Part shown: in pieces, positions 25,672-34,290 of the stretch
Layout of the letters: each line of letters starts with the position of its first letter
Numbering within the stretch: the first letter of the stretch is position 1
Source: Streptomyces sp. NBC_00285
GTDB lineage: Bacteria; Actinomycetota; Actinomycetes; Streptomycetales; Streptomycetaceae
DNA: 64,000 bases
Direction: 5' to 3'
Assembly: GCF_036174265.1 (NCBI RefSeq)
Contig: NZ_CP108055.1
Span: forward strand, 4,340,001-4,404,000
The notes under the pieces: model-generated
What the model was told of the DNA's origin: nothing
Seen by the model: only the letters and a program-made list of their open reading frames with translations
Databases searched by the model: none
Position numbers and translations under genes: made by a program

Positions 25672-26499
25672 TTACACGTCGACCTGCACCAGCTTCTTGC
25701 CGTTGGAGTCGACTACCTCGAAGTGGTCGATGTCGCCCTGGGCCGGGGCGACGGCCCCACCGATGTAGAGCGGCTTCTTGGACTCCGGGGTCTTGCCGTC
25801 CGTGATGCCGTAGCCCCACTTGCCGACGGACCAGGTGGACGCCGTCCAGCGTTCGCCGTTGTCCGCGACGGCGATGAGGGAGCACTTGAGCGGTCCCTTG
25901 ACGCCCTTGAGCTCCAGGCCGAGCGAGGTGCCCCAGTCCTTCTGCTGCATGGCGACGGTCGCGCTGACCCCGGTCGAGGGGTCGTTGCCGGAGACCTTGT
26001 CGCTCATGGACTCGAAGAGTTCCTTCGCGGTACTCGCGAGGACCTGGTTCTGCTTGGGCTGGGTGCCCGAGTCGCCTCCGCTGGCCGCCATCGCGACGAA
26101 CGGACCGCCGATGATCAGGGCGGCCGCGGCAGCGACCATGTAGAAGCTGCGGCGCCGCTTGTGCGCACGGCGCTCCGCGACCTCGTCCACGAGCTTGTTC
26201 ACGATCCGTGGGCTGGGCTTCGCGGAGAGCGACTCCCCGATCGCGGGTGTGCCGGAGCCCGGCAGGTCCGCGAGGGCGGCGAGCATCGGCTCCATGCCGG
26301 CGAGCTCGTCGAGCTGCTGGGCGCACCATTCACAGGTCGCGAGATGGGCTTCGAAGGCGGTTGCCTCGGCGTCGTCGAGGATCCCGAGGGCGTAGGCGCC
26401 GACGGTCTCGTGCTCGTTCGGCACCGGAGATCCCATCATGGAACCTGACATACCCGAACCACCTGTACCGAACCCCTGGTTACCCCCGTACACACTCAT
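25672..26499 (-). CDS. rsuA: Anti-sigma factor of the SigU-like ECF sigma factor
   Basis: 275 residues from ATG 26499, which overlaps the sigma-factor stop by one base (TGATG). The N-terminal zinc anti-sigma motif H-x3-C-x2-C is in HLATCEWCAQQLDE (about residues 50-60). A single membrane helix FYMVAAAAALIIGGPFVAM lies at about 115-133, and the 140-residue extracytoplasmic part has an anti-sigma K / RskA-like fold (GVSATVAMQQKDWGTSLGLELKG and DHFEVVDSNGKKLVQVDV). It would hold the sigma factor at the membrane until an envelope signal triggers release. Name by synteny with S. coelicolor rsuA. Confidence 0.85.
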   Translation of the reverse strand: MSVYGGNQGFGTGGSGMSGSMMGSPVPNEHETVGAYALGILDDAEATAFEAHLATCEWCAQQLDELAGMEPMLAALADLPGSGTPAIGESLSAKPSPRIVNKLVDEVAERRAHKRRRSFYMVAAAAALIIGGPFVAMAASGGDSGTQPKQNQVLASTAKELFESMSDKVSGNDPSTGVSATVAMQQKDWGTSLGLELKGVKGPLKCSLIAVADNGERWTASTWSVGKWGYGITDGKTPESKKPLYIGGAVAPAQGDIDHFEVVDSNGKKLVQVDV

Positions 26500-27074
26500 C
26501 ACGCCGTCACCCCCCGCTCCTCCAGTGCGAGCTTCATCGACCTCAGGGCGTAGAACACCCGCGAGCGGACAGTTCCGCTGGGTATGCCCAGGGTCTCGGC
26601 CGCCTCGTTGACGGTACGCCCCTTGAAGTACGTCTCGACGAGCACCTCCCGGTGGGCCGGGGTCAGGTCGTCGAGCGCGTCCGACAGCGTCATCAACCAC
26701 AGCGCCTTGTCGATCTCGTCCTCCGCGGGGATGACCTCCAGCGGTGACGGGTCGACCTCCTGCGGCCGGGCCTGCCGGCTGCGGTGTCCGTCGATGACGA
26801 TGCGCCGGGCGACCGTCACCAGCCAGGGGCGTACCGATCCGGTCGCTCGATTGAGCTGTCCGGCGTTCTTCCAGGCACGGATGAGCGTCTCCTGCACCAC
26901 GTCCTCGGCTCTCTGGCGGTCTCCCGCAACCAACCGGAGGACATACGCAAGGAGAGGCCCGGCATGCTCCCTGTACAGGGCACGCATCAGCTCCTCATCA
27001 GGTTCCGAGGGCTGGGACATGCGATGTCGGGCCCTCGATCCACGTTCATTGGCCACGACAGAATCCTTGCGCAC
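26499..27074 (-). CDS. sigU: ECF RNA polymerase sigma factor, SigU-like
   Basis: 191 residues from GTG 27074, with GGAGG five bases upstream; GTG 27080 and an internal ATG (MSQPSEPDEE) are alternatives. Region 2 is LAYVLRLVAGDRQRAEDVVQETLIRAWKN; region 4 is LTPAHREVLVETYFKGRTVNEAAETL with GTVRSRVFYALRSM as recognition helix. ECF sigma factors direct RNAP to envelope or stress promoters. The adjacent coupled anti-sigma gene and local gene order fit sigU/rsuA (SCO2954/2953), known in S. coelicolor to block differentiation when released. I could not find a convincing autoregulatory -35/-10 in the 265-bp upstream gap. Confidence 0.85.
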   Translation of the reverse strand: MRKDSVVANERGSRARHRMSQPSEPDEELMRALYREHAGPLLAYVLRLVAGDRQRAEDVVQETLIRAWKNAGQLNRATGSVRPWLVTVARRIVIDGHRSRQARPQEVDPSPLEVIPAEDEIDKALWLMTLSDALDDLTPAHREVLVETYFKGRTVNEAAETLGIPSGTVRSRVFYALRSMKLALEERGVTA

Positions 27075-27339
27075 GCCCACCTCCGATGTCCGGGGGTTCC
27101 CCCAGTCGGTCGCTCGACTACGGGTACGGACGTGGGGTGCGGAGTGTTCAAAGTGCTACGACAGTTTTCTTCGTAGTGACGTGACGAGACGGGACATGCG
27201 TGCACATTCCCGCCGCTCGATCTTCACATTTCCACCACGCTTGAGTGATCACCACTACGGCCCGTGAGGTTGAGCGAGTAAACGATATGTAATCGAAATC
27301 ACTTCGACAGGCCCTCCACAGAAGGGACATAACGACCGG

Positions 27340-27924
27340 TCAGGCGCGCGAGACGGCCGTGCGCCTCCGATGCCGGGCCACTCTTTCGCGGTTTCCGCAC
27401 ACCTCACTGGAGCACCAGCGCCTCCTGCGCCCCCGTGATGTATCCAGGTACACGATGGTGCAGTTGTCCCCTTCGCACTCTCTGATCCCTGCCCGCGCGA
27501 CCGGGTCGGTGAGCAGCTCCACGGCGTCCCTCGCGACGGCCCCGAGCAGTGCCGCGCAGTCGGGCGGACCGTCCAACTCCCGCATCAGGAAGCCGTCCGC
27601 ACCGGACACCGCCCGCGGGGCCGGGGGCGCGGCGCGGGCGGCGCCGTTGACGTGGGCGAGCGCGAGGTCGTAGCCGTGCCCGGGGCCCTCGCGCACCAAC
27701 TGTCCGATCCAGCCGCGCAGTTCGCGGAAGCCGACGAGCCAGGAGGGGTCCGCGTGCGTCAGGCCGGTCCCGTCCGGCACCAGCCCCGCGCCGACGATCC
27801 AGGCGCACAGCACCTGCGTCGAGTCGAGGCGTTCCTCGGGGTGGGTGGTCGCGAGGAGGTCGAGACAGATCCGTCCGGCGTCGAAGCGCAGTTCGTACGC
27901 GACCGTGGCCGTACCCAGTGCCAT
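27340..27924 (-). CDS. CGNR zinc-finger transcriptional regulator (ABATE domain)
   Basis: 194 residues. The N-terminal ABATE-like domain carries FDAGRICLDLLATTHPEERLDS. The C-terminal zinc finger CEGDNCTIVYLDTSRGRRR then WCSSEVCGNRERVARHRRR is the CGNR signature with two CxxxxC-type metal pairs and a basic DNA-binding tail. Such proteins are stress-linked regulators in actinobacteria. ATG 27924 is preferred; the frame extends 60 codons upstream without support. Its target is unknown. Confidence 0.85.
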   Translation of the reverse strand: MALGTATVAYELRFDAGRICLDLLATTHPEERLDSTQVLCAWIVGAGLVPDGTGLTHADPSWLVGFRELRGWIGQLVREGPGHGYDLALAHVNGAARAAPPAPRAVSGADGFLMRELDGPPDCAALLGAVARDAVELLTDPVARAGIRECEGDNCTIVYLDTSRGRRRRWCSSEVCGNRERVARHRRRTAVSRA

Positions 27925-28131
27925 GTGCCTGTCACCGCCTAGGGGTGCCCCGGTCGGAAGGGGTCGGTGAGGTGCGTCGGGGTGTTCGGGGCTCCCCCTA
28001 ACAGTGCCTTCCCGCCCCCGCCGCCGTAACCCCCCGGACCGGGAGCGGTACCTGGATGTGCGGGCATGCGGCGGCGCGTCTCGGCCATGTCGAGCCGGCG
28101 GGAACACCTGATCCGGGCCTGGCCCGCTCGG

Positions 28132-28220
28132 ATCCAGCCCCTCCGGCGTTTGAGGAGCGGGGGTCCGGGGGCGGAGCCCCTGGAGGACGGGACGGGACGG
28201 GTAGGGGCGGCGGGGGCGAA
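28132..28220. repeat. Streptomyces-type dispersed intergenic repeat
   Basis: The 300-bp gap 27925-28224 holds no gene. It contains CCAGCCCCTCCGGCGTTTGA, then GAGCGGGGGTCCGGGGGCGG and AGCCCCTGGAGGACGGGACG, ending in a GGCGGGGGCGAA block. I recognise this as the GC-rich hairpin repeat scattered between genes in many Streptomyces genomes (recollection; no search was run). It can fold by pairing GGGGGCGGAGCCCC with itself. Confidence 0.6.
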
Positions 28221-28224
28221 CCCC

Positions 28225-29379
28225 TCACACGTCGGAGTACTTCGCGTCCGCCGCCGGGTCCAGCGCCAGCCGGTACCCCCGTTTCACCACCGTCTGGATC
28301 AGCTTCGGCGCCCCGAGGGCCGTACGGAGGCGGGCCATGGCCGTCTCCACCGCGTGCTCGTCACGCCCGGCGCCCGGCAGCGCCCGCAGCAGCTCCGCCC
28401 GGGACACCACCCAGCCGGGCCGCCGCGACAGCGCCCGCAGCAACGACATCCCCGCGGGCGGCACCGGCCGCAACGCCCCGTCGACCAGCACCGCGTGCCC
28501 CCGGATCTCCACCCGATGGCCGGCGACGGGCAGCGATCGGGCGCGTCCGGGCAGCTCCTGGCACAGCAGCTGCACGAGCGGTCCGAGCCGGAAGCGCTCC
28601 GGCTGCACCGTGTCCACTCCCTGCGCCTGCAACGGCAGCGCGGTCACCGGCCCGACACACGCCGGAAGCACATCGTGGTTGAGCGCGGCGAGAAGTTCCG
28701 GCAGCAGGCTGCGGTCCTCGGCCCGTGACAGCAGGGAGGCCGCCGCTGGCGCGCTCGTGAAGGTCACCGCGTCCAGCCCGCGCGAGACGGCCGCGTCCAG
28801 CAGCCGGTCGAGCGGCGCGAGGTCCTCCGGCGGCATCCACCGGTACACCGGCACCCCCACGACCTCCGCGCCCGCGGCCCTGAGCGCCTCCACGAACCCC
28901 GGCAGCGGCTCGCCGTGCAGCTGGATGGCGATCCGGCGCCCCTCGACGCCCTCCTCCAGGAGCCGGTCGAGCACCTCGGCCATGGACTCGGACGACGGCG
29001 ACCAGTCCTCCGTCAGCCCGGCGGCCCGTACGGCCCCCTTGACCTTGGGTCCGCGCGCGAGCAGCTCCACCTCGCTCAGCCGGTCGAGGAGCGGCTCACC
29101 GAGCCCCCACCCGTCGGCGGCCTCGACCCAGCCGCGGAAACCGATCGCCGTGGTGGCGATCACCACGTCCGGTGCCTGGTCGATGAGGTTCTTCGTCGCC
29201 GCCAGCAGTTCGCTGTCGTCGGAGAGGGGCACGATCCGAAGGGCGGGCGCGTGCAGTACGACGGCCCCGCGACGCTGGAGCAGCGCACCGAGTTCGTCGG
29301 CCCGGCGCGCGGCTGTGACCCCCACGGTGAACCCCGCGAGGGGGCCGTGTTGCTCTGCTGGCTGCTGTTCGTCGTACAT
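28225..29379 (-). CDS. Uroporphyrinogen-III synthase (HemD)-like domain fused to a winged-helix DNA-binding domain
   Basis: 384 residues. Residues 15-260 follow the HemD two-lobed fold: GFTVGVTAARRADELGALL, IATTAIGFRGWVEAAD, SSESMAEVLDRLLEEG and VTFTSAPAAASLLSRAED. Residues 275-375 form an OmpR-type winged helix (LVDGALRPVPPAGMSLLRAL, RPGWVVSRAELLRALPG, HAVETAMARLRTALG, QTVVKRGYRL). It is a bifunctional sensor-regulator type found in actinobacteria and paired with nitrate/nitrite transport genes, here narK directly upstream on the same strand. It may sense a tetrapyrrole or only retain the fold; enzyme activity is not shown. Confidence 0.85.
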   Translation of the reverse strand: MYDEQQPAEQHGPLAGFTVGVTAARRADELGALLQRRGAVVLHAPALRIVPLSDDSELLAATKNLIDQAPDVVIATTAIGFRGWVEAADGWGLGEPLLDRLSEVELLARGPKVKGAVRAAGLTEDWSPSSESMAEVLDRLLEEGVEGRRIAIQLHGEPLPGFVEALRAAGAEVVGVPVYRWMPPEDLAPLDRLLDAAVSRGLDAVTFTSAPAAASLLSRAEDRSLLPELLAALNHDVLPACVGPVTALPLQAQGVDTVQPERFRLGPLVQLLCQELPGRARSLPVAGHRVEIRGHAVLVDGALRPVPPAGMSLLRALSRRPGWVVSRAELLRALPGAGRDEHAVETAMARLRTALGAPKLIQTVVKRGYRLALDPAADAKYSDV

Positions 29380-29418
29380 GGCTGTCGTCCCGCAGTCTGT
29401 CGTCTGACCTACATGCCG

Positions 29419-29452
29419 ACCGAGCCTGTCAACGGCTCGTGACAGGCTCGGT
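29419..29452 (-). terminator. narK terminator hairpin
   Basis: ACCGAGCCTGTCA (29419-29431) pairs with TGACAGGCTCGGT (29440-29452): 13 bp, 8-nt loop, 25 bp past the narK stop and 40 bp before the start of the HemD-like gene. Confidence 0.7.
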
Positions 29453-29477
29453 TCCGGTTCATGTCGCCAGTGTTACG

Positions 29478-30860
29478 TCACACCTTGGCGTAGCTGAGCT
29501 GCGGCTTCGTCTCCGCGGCAGCGGCGGTCTGCTCCTGGGGGGCCGTACGGCGAAGGTATACGGCCCAGGTCACCCCGAAGCAGAGGGCGTAGTAGACGAG
29601 GAAGGTGACGAAGGCGCCGGTGCCGGAGCCGTTGCTGAGGAAGGACTGGCGGAAGGCCAGGTTGATGCCCACTCCGCCGAGCGCGCCGACCGCGCCGATG
29701 AGTCCCATGGAGGCGCCGGAGAGACGGCGGCCGTAGGCGGCGGCCTCGTCGCCCTCCAGTCCCTTGGCGAGCGCCTTGGTCTGGAAGATGCCGGGGATCA
29801 TCTTGAAGGTCGACCCGTTGCCGAGCCCGCTGAGGACGAACAGCACCACGAAGACGCAGACGAACAGCGGCAGCGACTTCTCCATGCTGGCGATGACCAG
29901 GACACCGGTGGCGACGGCCATGCCGACGTAGTTGTAGAGGGTGATCTTCGCGCCGCCGTACTTGTCGGCGAGCCAGCCGCCCAGGGGCCGGATCAGCGAG
30001 CCGAGCAGCGGGCCGATGAAGGTGAGGTACGCGGCCTGCAGCGGCGTACGCCCGAACTGGACCTGGAGGACCTGGCCGAAGGCGAAGGCGAAGCCGATGA
30101 ACGACCCGAACGTCCCGATGTAGAGGAACGACATGATCCAGGTGTGGGCGTCCTTCACGGCGTCCTTGGCGGCGCCGGTGTCGTTCTTCACGGACGAGAG
30201 GTTGTCCATGTAGAGGGCGGCGAGGACGGCGGCGACCAGGATCAGCGGGACGTAGATGCCGAGCAGCACGCGCGGGCCGCCGCTGGCGCCGATGACGGCG
30301 AGGGCGATGAGCTGGATCACGGGCACGCCGATGTTGCCGCCACCCGCGTTGAGGCCGAGCGCCCAGCCCTTCTTCTTCAGCGGGAAGAAGGCGTTGATGT
30401 TGGTCATGGAGGAGGCGAAGTTGCCGCCGCCGATGCCGGCCAGCAGGCCGATCCACAGGAAGGTGTCGAAGGACGTCCCCGGCTTCATCACCGCGAAGGC
30501 GGCGATCGTCGGGACCAGCAGGAGGCTGGCCGAGATGATCGTCCAGTTCCGCCCGCCGAAGATCGCGACGGCGAAGGTGTAGGGCACGCGGGCGACGGCG
30601 CCGACCAGCGTCACCATCGACGTCAGCAGGAACTTGTCGGCGGGGGTCAGGCCGTACTCCGGGCCCATGAAGAGCACCAGCACGGACCACATGGTCCAGA
30701 TCGAGAAACCGATGTGCTCGGAGAGGACGGAGAAGAGGAGGTTCCGGCGGGCGACCTTCTCGCCGGTCTCCTTCCAGAAGGTCTCGTTCTCCGGATCCCA
30801 CTGCTCGATCCAGCGGCCGCCCCTGCTCTGGGGTGCGGGGGCTGTACTAGGGGCTGTCAT
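29478..30860 (-). CDS. narK: Nitrate/nitrite transporter, NarK family (MFS)
   Basis: 460 residues, 12 membrane segments. It matches the NNP family: the nitrate signature GIGGGNFASSMTNINAFFP with GWALGLNAGGGNIGVPVIQ (both glycine-rich loops), the N-terminal WDPENETFWKETGEKVARRNL common to actinobacterial NarK, and a C-terminal basic tail. It imports nitrate or exchanges it for nitrite at the cytoplasmic membrane. The downstream HemD-wHTH gene is its likely regulator by conserved pairing. The 225-bp upstream gap should hold the promoter; no clear operator was recognised. Confidence 0.9.
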   Translation of the reverse strand: MTAPSTAPAPQSRGGRWIEQWDPENETFWKETGEKVARRNLLFSVLSEHIGFSIWTMWSVLVLFMGPEYGLTPADKFLLTSMVTLVGAVARVPYTFAVAIFGGRNWTIISASLLLVPTIAAFAVMKPGTSFDTFLWIGLLAGIGGGNFASSMTNINAFFPLKKKGWALGLNAGGGNIGVPVIQLIALAVIGASGGPRVLLGIYVPLILVAAVLAALYMDNLSSVKNDTGAAKDAVKDAHTWIMSFLYIGTFGSFIGFAFAFGQVLQVQFGRTPLQAAYLTFIGPLLGSLIRPLGGWLADKYGGAKITLYNYVGMAVATGVLVIASMEKSLPLFVCVFVVLFVLSGLGNGSTFKMIPGIFQTKALAKGLEGDEAAAYGRRLSGASMGLIGAVGALGGVGINLAFRQSFLSNGSGTGAFVTFLVYYALCFGVTWAVYLRRTAPQEQTAAAAETKPQLSYAKV

Positions 30861-31085
30861 GACGCCTCCACGGTGCGACGGGGCTCAGGTCCTGCTTTGA
30901 GTGGCTGATCCCGAAGGTAGGGAGGACGCGTTTCCTGCCTGTGCCACCGGGTGACCGGAAGGGAACTTTGCTCTCACCCCGGGGCGGGGCGGGATGAGAG
31001 GTCCTGAGCACTTTGTGTTACGAACAGCTCCGGTGCGGGGGCCGGGGCGTGAGAGCTGATCCGCGTCACGTCCCTGAGCGTGTGG

Positions 31086-32582
31086 TCACTCCCCCGGGCC
31101 CGCGCCGTACAACTCTCCCATGTCCACGAGCAGCCCCCGCCCGGCACCCGCCGCGTCCACGAGATCGGGAGCGGCCCCCTTTCGTGCGTAGACAGCCAGG
31201 ACCGCGCCCCCGGCATCCCAGCCCTGGGTGCACAGCAGATCCCTGATGTGCTCGAGTCGACGCAGGTCGGCGACGGTTCGGGGCTTGTTCGTCGCTTTGG
31301 CCTCGCCGAGGAGGGTGATACGTGCGCTCTTGTCACGCGGGCGGGAGGCACGGCTGAGCGCGACGACGTCGATCTCGTGACCACGGTGTTCCCGGCAGGC
31401 CACCGTCGCCGTACCGACCTGCCCGATGTCGTCGAGGCCGCGTTCCCGCCCGTACCGGAGGGTCCACTGGCGGGCCAGGTCCTCGAAGTGCGGCCCGAGG
31501 ACCTTGGAGGAGAAGGTCTCCCTCGACCGCTCCCAGGCGGCCCGCCCCTCCCGCATCTCGAAGTCGACGAGGTTCGGGCGCACGATCAGGTCGTGGAAGC
31601 GCACGATCGGGTCGGCCACGGTGATGACGGGTTTGCGCTGGAGCAGCAGGTCCTGGTCGTACCGGATGAAGGCGGCGGCCTTCATGATGTTGAGGTGGTA
31701 GGTCAGCGACTTGGCGTCCATACCGACGAGCCCGCCGATCTGGGTGGGGGTGGCCGCTCCGGATGCCACGGCTTCCCAGATGGCGTGACAGGTGGCGCGA
31801 TCGCTTATCCGTGGATCCTCCGCCAGGAGATATTCCGGCTCGGTGAAGAGGATGTGCGAGGGATTGAAGACGCTGCGGCTGAGCCAGGTGTAGAACCCTT
31901 CGTCGCCCGGGTCGGGAGCGTTCCCCACCACGTCGCGGTATCCGGGCGCCCCGCCGAGAACGGCGTCCACGAGGAAGGCCGTCTCGGGATCGGCCGTTCC
32001 CCAGTACTCGGCCGCGTCCCGGAACCCGAAGGGGCCGATGCGCATGTCGATCACGGCGCGACCGCGGAGAGCCTGGTCTCCGGCGAGCAGCGTGGACATG
32101 GTCGAGATGGCGGAACCGCAGAGGATGATCCGCAGGGGCGGCTTCCCGGACGACGGGCCGCGCTGGTCGTACAGGGCCTGGAGGACGGAGGGCAGCTCCG
32201 GCGAGTGGGCGACGAGGTAGGGGAACTCGTCGAGGACGAGGAGAGGGACAGCGGTCTGCGTGTCCCTGCGGCTCGTCAGCACGTCGGCGGCCGCATCCAT
32301 GGCCTCCACCCACGAGGTGAACCGCCCCGTCCTGACCCCGGTACCCCGGGCCAGGCTTTCGGAGAAGCGGTCGAGCGCCATGGCCCGGCTCTGCTGGAGG
32401 GCCAGGGTGTAGACACCGTCGACGGACCGGCACAGGTGCTCCAGCAGGAAGGACTTGCCGTGCCGCCGACGCCCTCGTACGACACCGATACGCAGGCCGG
32501 ACGCCTGCTCGGTACAGAACCGGGCGAGCTCGTCCCACTCGTGGGTCCGGCCGAAGACGTCGGCCGGCTTGGGGATGGTCAT
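31086..32582 (-). CDS. Archaeal-type AAA ATPase fused to a PD-(D/E)XK nuclease-like domain (DUF234)
   Basis: 498 residues. The ATPase module has Walker A GRRRHGKSFLLEHL (about 38-45), Walker B VPLLVLDEFPYL (about 115) and a sensor-like IILCGSAISTM. A winged helix follows at about 250-330 (TQIGGLVGMDAKSLTYHLNIMKAA). The C-terminal 150 residues carry the DUF234-type nuclease signature with GHEIDVVAL and LLGEAKAT spaced like the D and ExK of PD-(D/E)XK enzymes. Proteins of this kind are spread across archaea and bacteria, often in mobile or defensive contexts; function is not established. ATG 32582 has GGAGG. Upstream lies a repeat-rich operator. Confidence 0.8.
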   Translation of the reverse strand: MTIPKPADVFGRTHEWDELARFCTEQASGLRIGVVRGRRRHGKSFLLEHLCRSVDGVYTLALQQSRAMALDRFSESLARGTGVRTGRFTSWVEAMDAAADVLTSRRDTQTAVPLLVLDEFPYLVAHSPELPSVLQALYDQRGPSSGKPPLRIILCGSAISTMSTLLAGDQALRGRAVIDMRIGPFGFRDAAEYWGTADPETAFLVDAVLGGAPGYRDVVGNAPDPGDEGFYTWLSRSVFNPSHILFTEPEYLLAEDPRISDRATCHAIWEAVASGAATPTQIGGLVGMDAKSLTYHLNIMKAAAFIRYDQDLLLQRKPVITVADPIVRFHDLIVRPNLVDFEMREGRAAWERSRETFSSKVLGPHFEDLARQWTLRYGRERGLDDIGQVGTATVACREHRGHEIDVVALSRASRPRDKSARITLLGEAKATNKPRTVADLRRLEHIRDLLCTQGWDAGGAVLAVYARKGAAPDLVDAAGAGRGLLVDMGELYGAGPGE

Positions 32583-32627
32583 GGGGCGGCCTCCTGGATG
32601 ACGGTCCGCTCGCTACGCGCTTCTACG

Positions 32628-32668
32628 GTTAGCCTGATTCAATTTAGCCTGACTGAAACAAGGCTAAC
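32628..32668. promoter_or_regulatory. Candidate operator: direct and inverted TTAGCCTGA repeats
   Basis: TTAGCCTGA occurs at 32629-32637 and 32644-32652, 15 bp apart. GTTAGCCT (32628-32635) also has an exact inverted partner AGGCTAAC (32661-32668). The array lies 46-86 bp upstream of the ATPase-nuclease start, at a usual promoter position. The GGCTAAC/TTAGCCT arms recall part of the iron-box consensus, but spacing does not fit. Confidence 0.6.
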
Positions 32669-32712
32669 AGCAGCATGTCAGGCACGTACGACCGTCACGG
32701 CCGGAAGGCCGC

Positions 32713-33192
32713 TCACTCCACCGCCCAGCGCTTCTCACCGCACCGGCCACCCCCGCCCACCTCGAACCACAGCAGCTTCCCCGCGCCACGGTCGAGGAGC
32801 CCGTCCCCCAGTGACCAGCCACCCCACGAGTCGGCGAACTCCTGCACGAGGAACAGTCCACGCCCTCCGATGTCACCCACCGGGGAGAGTGGAAGACGAC
32901 CGTCGGGAGGCTCGGCGAAGGGAGCGGGGATATAGGGGTGGGCATCCCACACCCCGACCCGCAACCGTCCCTCCCCGAGCGCCGTCAGCCGCAGGGACGC
33001 GGGGCCCTTGGCGTGCCGGTAGGCGTTGGTGACGAGTTCCGACGTCAACAGCTCGACGGTATCGAGGACTTCGGCCATGCCATGGCTGTTCAGCGCGGCC
33101 CGCACGGTCATACGTGCGACACGTGCGGCTCTCGGGTCATGCGGCAGGCGAAGGGCGTACACCCAGGTGTCGGGCAGGGCTACGGTGACCAT
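32713..33192 (-). CDS. HATPase_c ATP-binding protein (RsbW/anti-sigma-like)
   Basis: 159 residues from ATG 33192 with GGAGG upstream. GHKL motifs: N box ELVTNAYRHAKG, G1 GVWDAHP, G2 GDIGGRGLFLV. Streptomyces genomes hold many such stand-alone ATPases, often beside the DUF5753-XRE/DUF397 pair, as here where it is divergent. Some act as protein kinases/anti-sigma factors. The partner is probably encoded in the neighbouring cassette, but no anti-anti-sigma gene is seen. Confidence 0.85.
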   Translation of the reverse strand: MVTVALPDTWVYALRLPHDPRAARVARMTVRAALNSHGMAEVLDTVELLTSELVTNAYRHAKGPASLRLTALGEGRLRVGVWDAHPYIPAPFAEPPDGRLPLSPVGDIGGRGLFLVQEFADSWGGWSLGDGLLDRGAGKLLWFEVGGGGRCGEKRWAVE

Positions 33193-33423
33193 CGGATACC
33201 TCCGGCGGAAGAGAAAGGGAGCTTCGACGACTACTCGCTCAACGACCGCGCCGGCGGTGGCTTTGCCCGGATGGGTGCGCTTCCGGCTTATGGGCGGGGA
33301 GTTGGGCGACAAGAAGTACAGTAGAGGCCTACGGGAGATACATCTCCCGAATCCAGGAGATACTCACCGGATTACTTCGTGTGGGTTACACGACCACCGT
33401 GTCGCCGCCCGAGAGGAGGCGCT

Positions 33424-34278
33424 TTGCCGCCCACCAGCAACCCCACGCTGCGCCAGCGCCGACTGGGGGCCGAACTGCGCAAACTCCGCGAGCAGGCCGG
33501 GTTCACCACGACCGGAGCCGCCTCACTGTTCGGCGTCAACCAAGGGCGCATCAGCATGATCGAGACCGGCCGCAGCGCTCTGAGCGCCGACCTAGTCCGC
33601 GCCATGGCGTCCACCTATGCCTGCTCCGACGAGGCCCTGATCGACGCCCTGGCCGACATGACAGGGCGGCGGACTCCCGACTGGTGGGAGACGTACCGCG
33701 ATCACCTACCGGCGGCGCTGGTCGACCTGGCCGAACTGGAGCACCATGCAACGGGGTTGCGGGTGGCCCTCGTGATTCACATCCCCGCACTGCTGCAGAC
33801 CACCGACCATGCCCGAGCCCTCTTCCGGGCAGTTGTGCCACCCATGCGGCAGTACGAGATCGAGCACCGCCTCACCCACCGTATGAAGCGGCAGGGCATC
33901 CTGCACCGGGAAGATCCGCCGCTGTACTCGGCCTTCATCCACGAGACGGCCCTGCGTATGGGCTTCGGCGGTCCCGGCGTCGTACGCGGCCAGCTCAAGC
34001 ACCTGCTGGACATGAGCGAACTGGCCCATCTCACAGTCCGAGTGATCCCCTTCGGCACGGAGTTCTTCCCGAGCACAGGCCAGTCCTTCGACTACGTCGA
34101 GGGGGCCGTCCCCCAACTCGCCACGGTCCAGCTGGACACACACCACGGGGGCTGCGGCTTCCTCGACACGGAGGCATGGTTGAGCAAGTACCGTGCCGTG
34201 CTTGACCACATGGAGACCTGCGCCCTCGACACCACCGAGTCGCGGGACTTCATCCATCGCCTCACTCAGGACACGTGA
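33424..34278 (+). CDS. XRE-family regulator with DUF5753 (Scr1/WhiJ-like)
   Basis: 284 residues from TTG 33424, with AGAGGAGG upstream and the family start PPTSNPTLRQRRLGAEL. The helix-turn-helix is at about residues 18-65 (TGAASLFGVNQGRISMIETG). DUF5753 follows at about 100-275 with IHIPALLQTTDHARAL, LRMGFGGPGVVRGQLKHLL and the typical IPFGTEFFPSTGQSFDYVEG. In Streptomyces these regulate differentiation or antibiotics and commonly partner the small DUF397 protein encoded next. It is divergent from the ATPase gene across 231 bp. Confidence 0.85.
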   Translation: MPPTSNPTLRQRRLGAELRKLREQAGFTTTGAASLFGVNQGRISMIETGRSALSADLVRAMASTYACSDEALIDALADMTGRRTPDWWETYRDHLPAALVDLAELEHHATGLRVALVIHIPALLQTTDHARALFRAVVPPMRQYEIEHRLTHRMKRQGILHREDPPLYSAFIHETALRMGFGGPGVVRGQLKHLLDMSELAHLTVRVIPFGTEFFPSTGQSFDYVEGAVPQLATVQLDTHHGGCGFLDTEAWLSKYRAVLDHMETCALDTTESRDFIHRLTQDT

Positions 34279-34290
34279 AAGGGCCGTACC

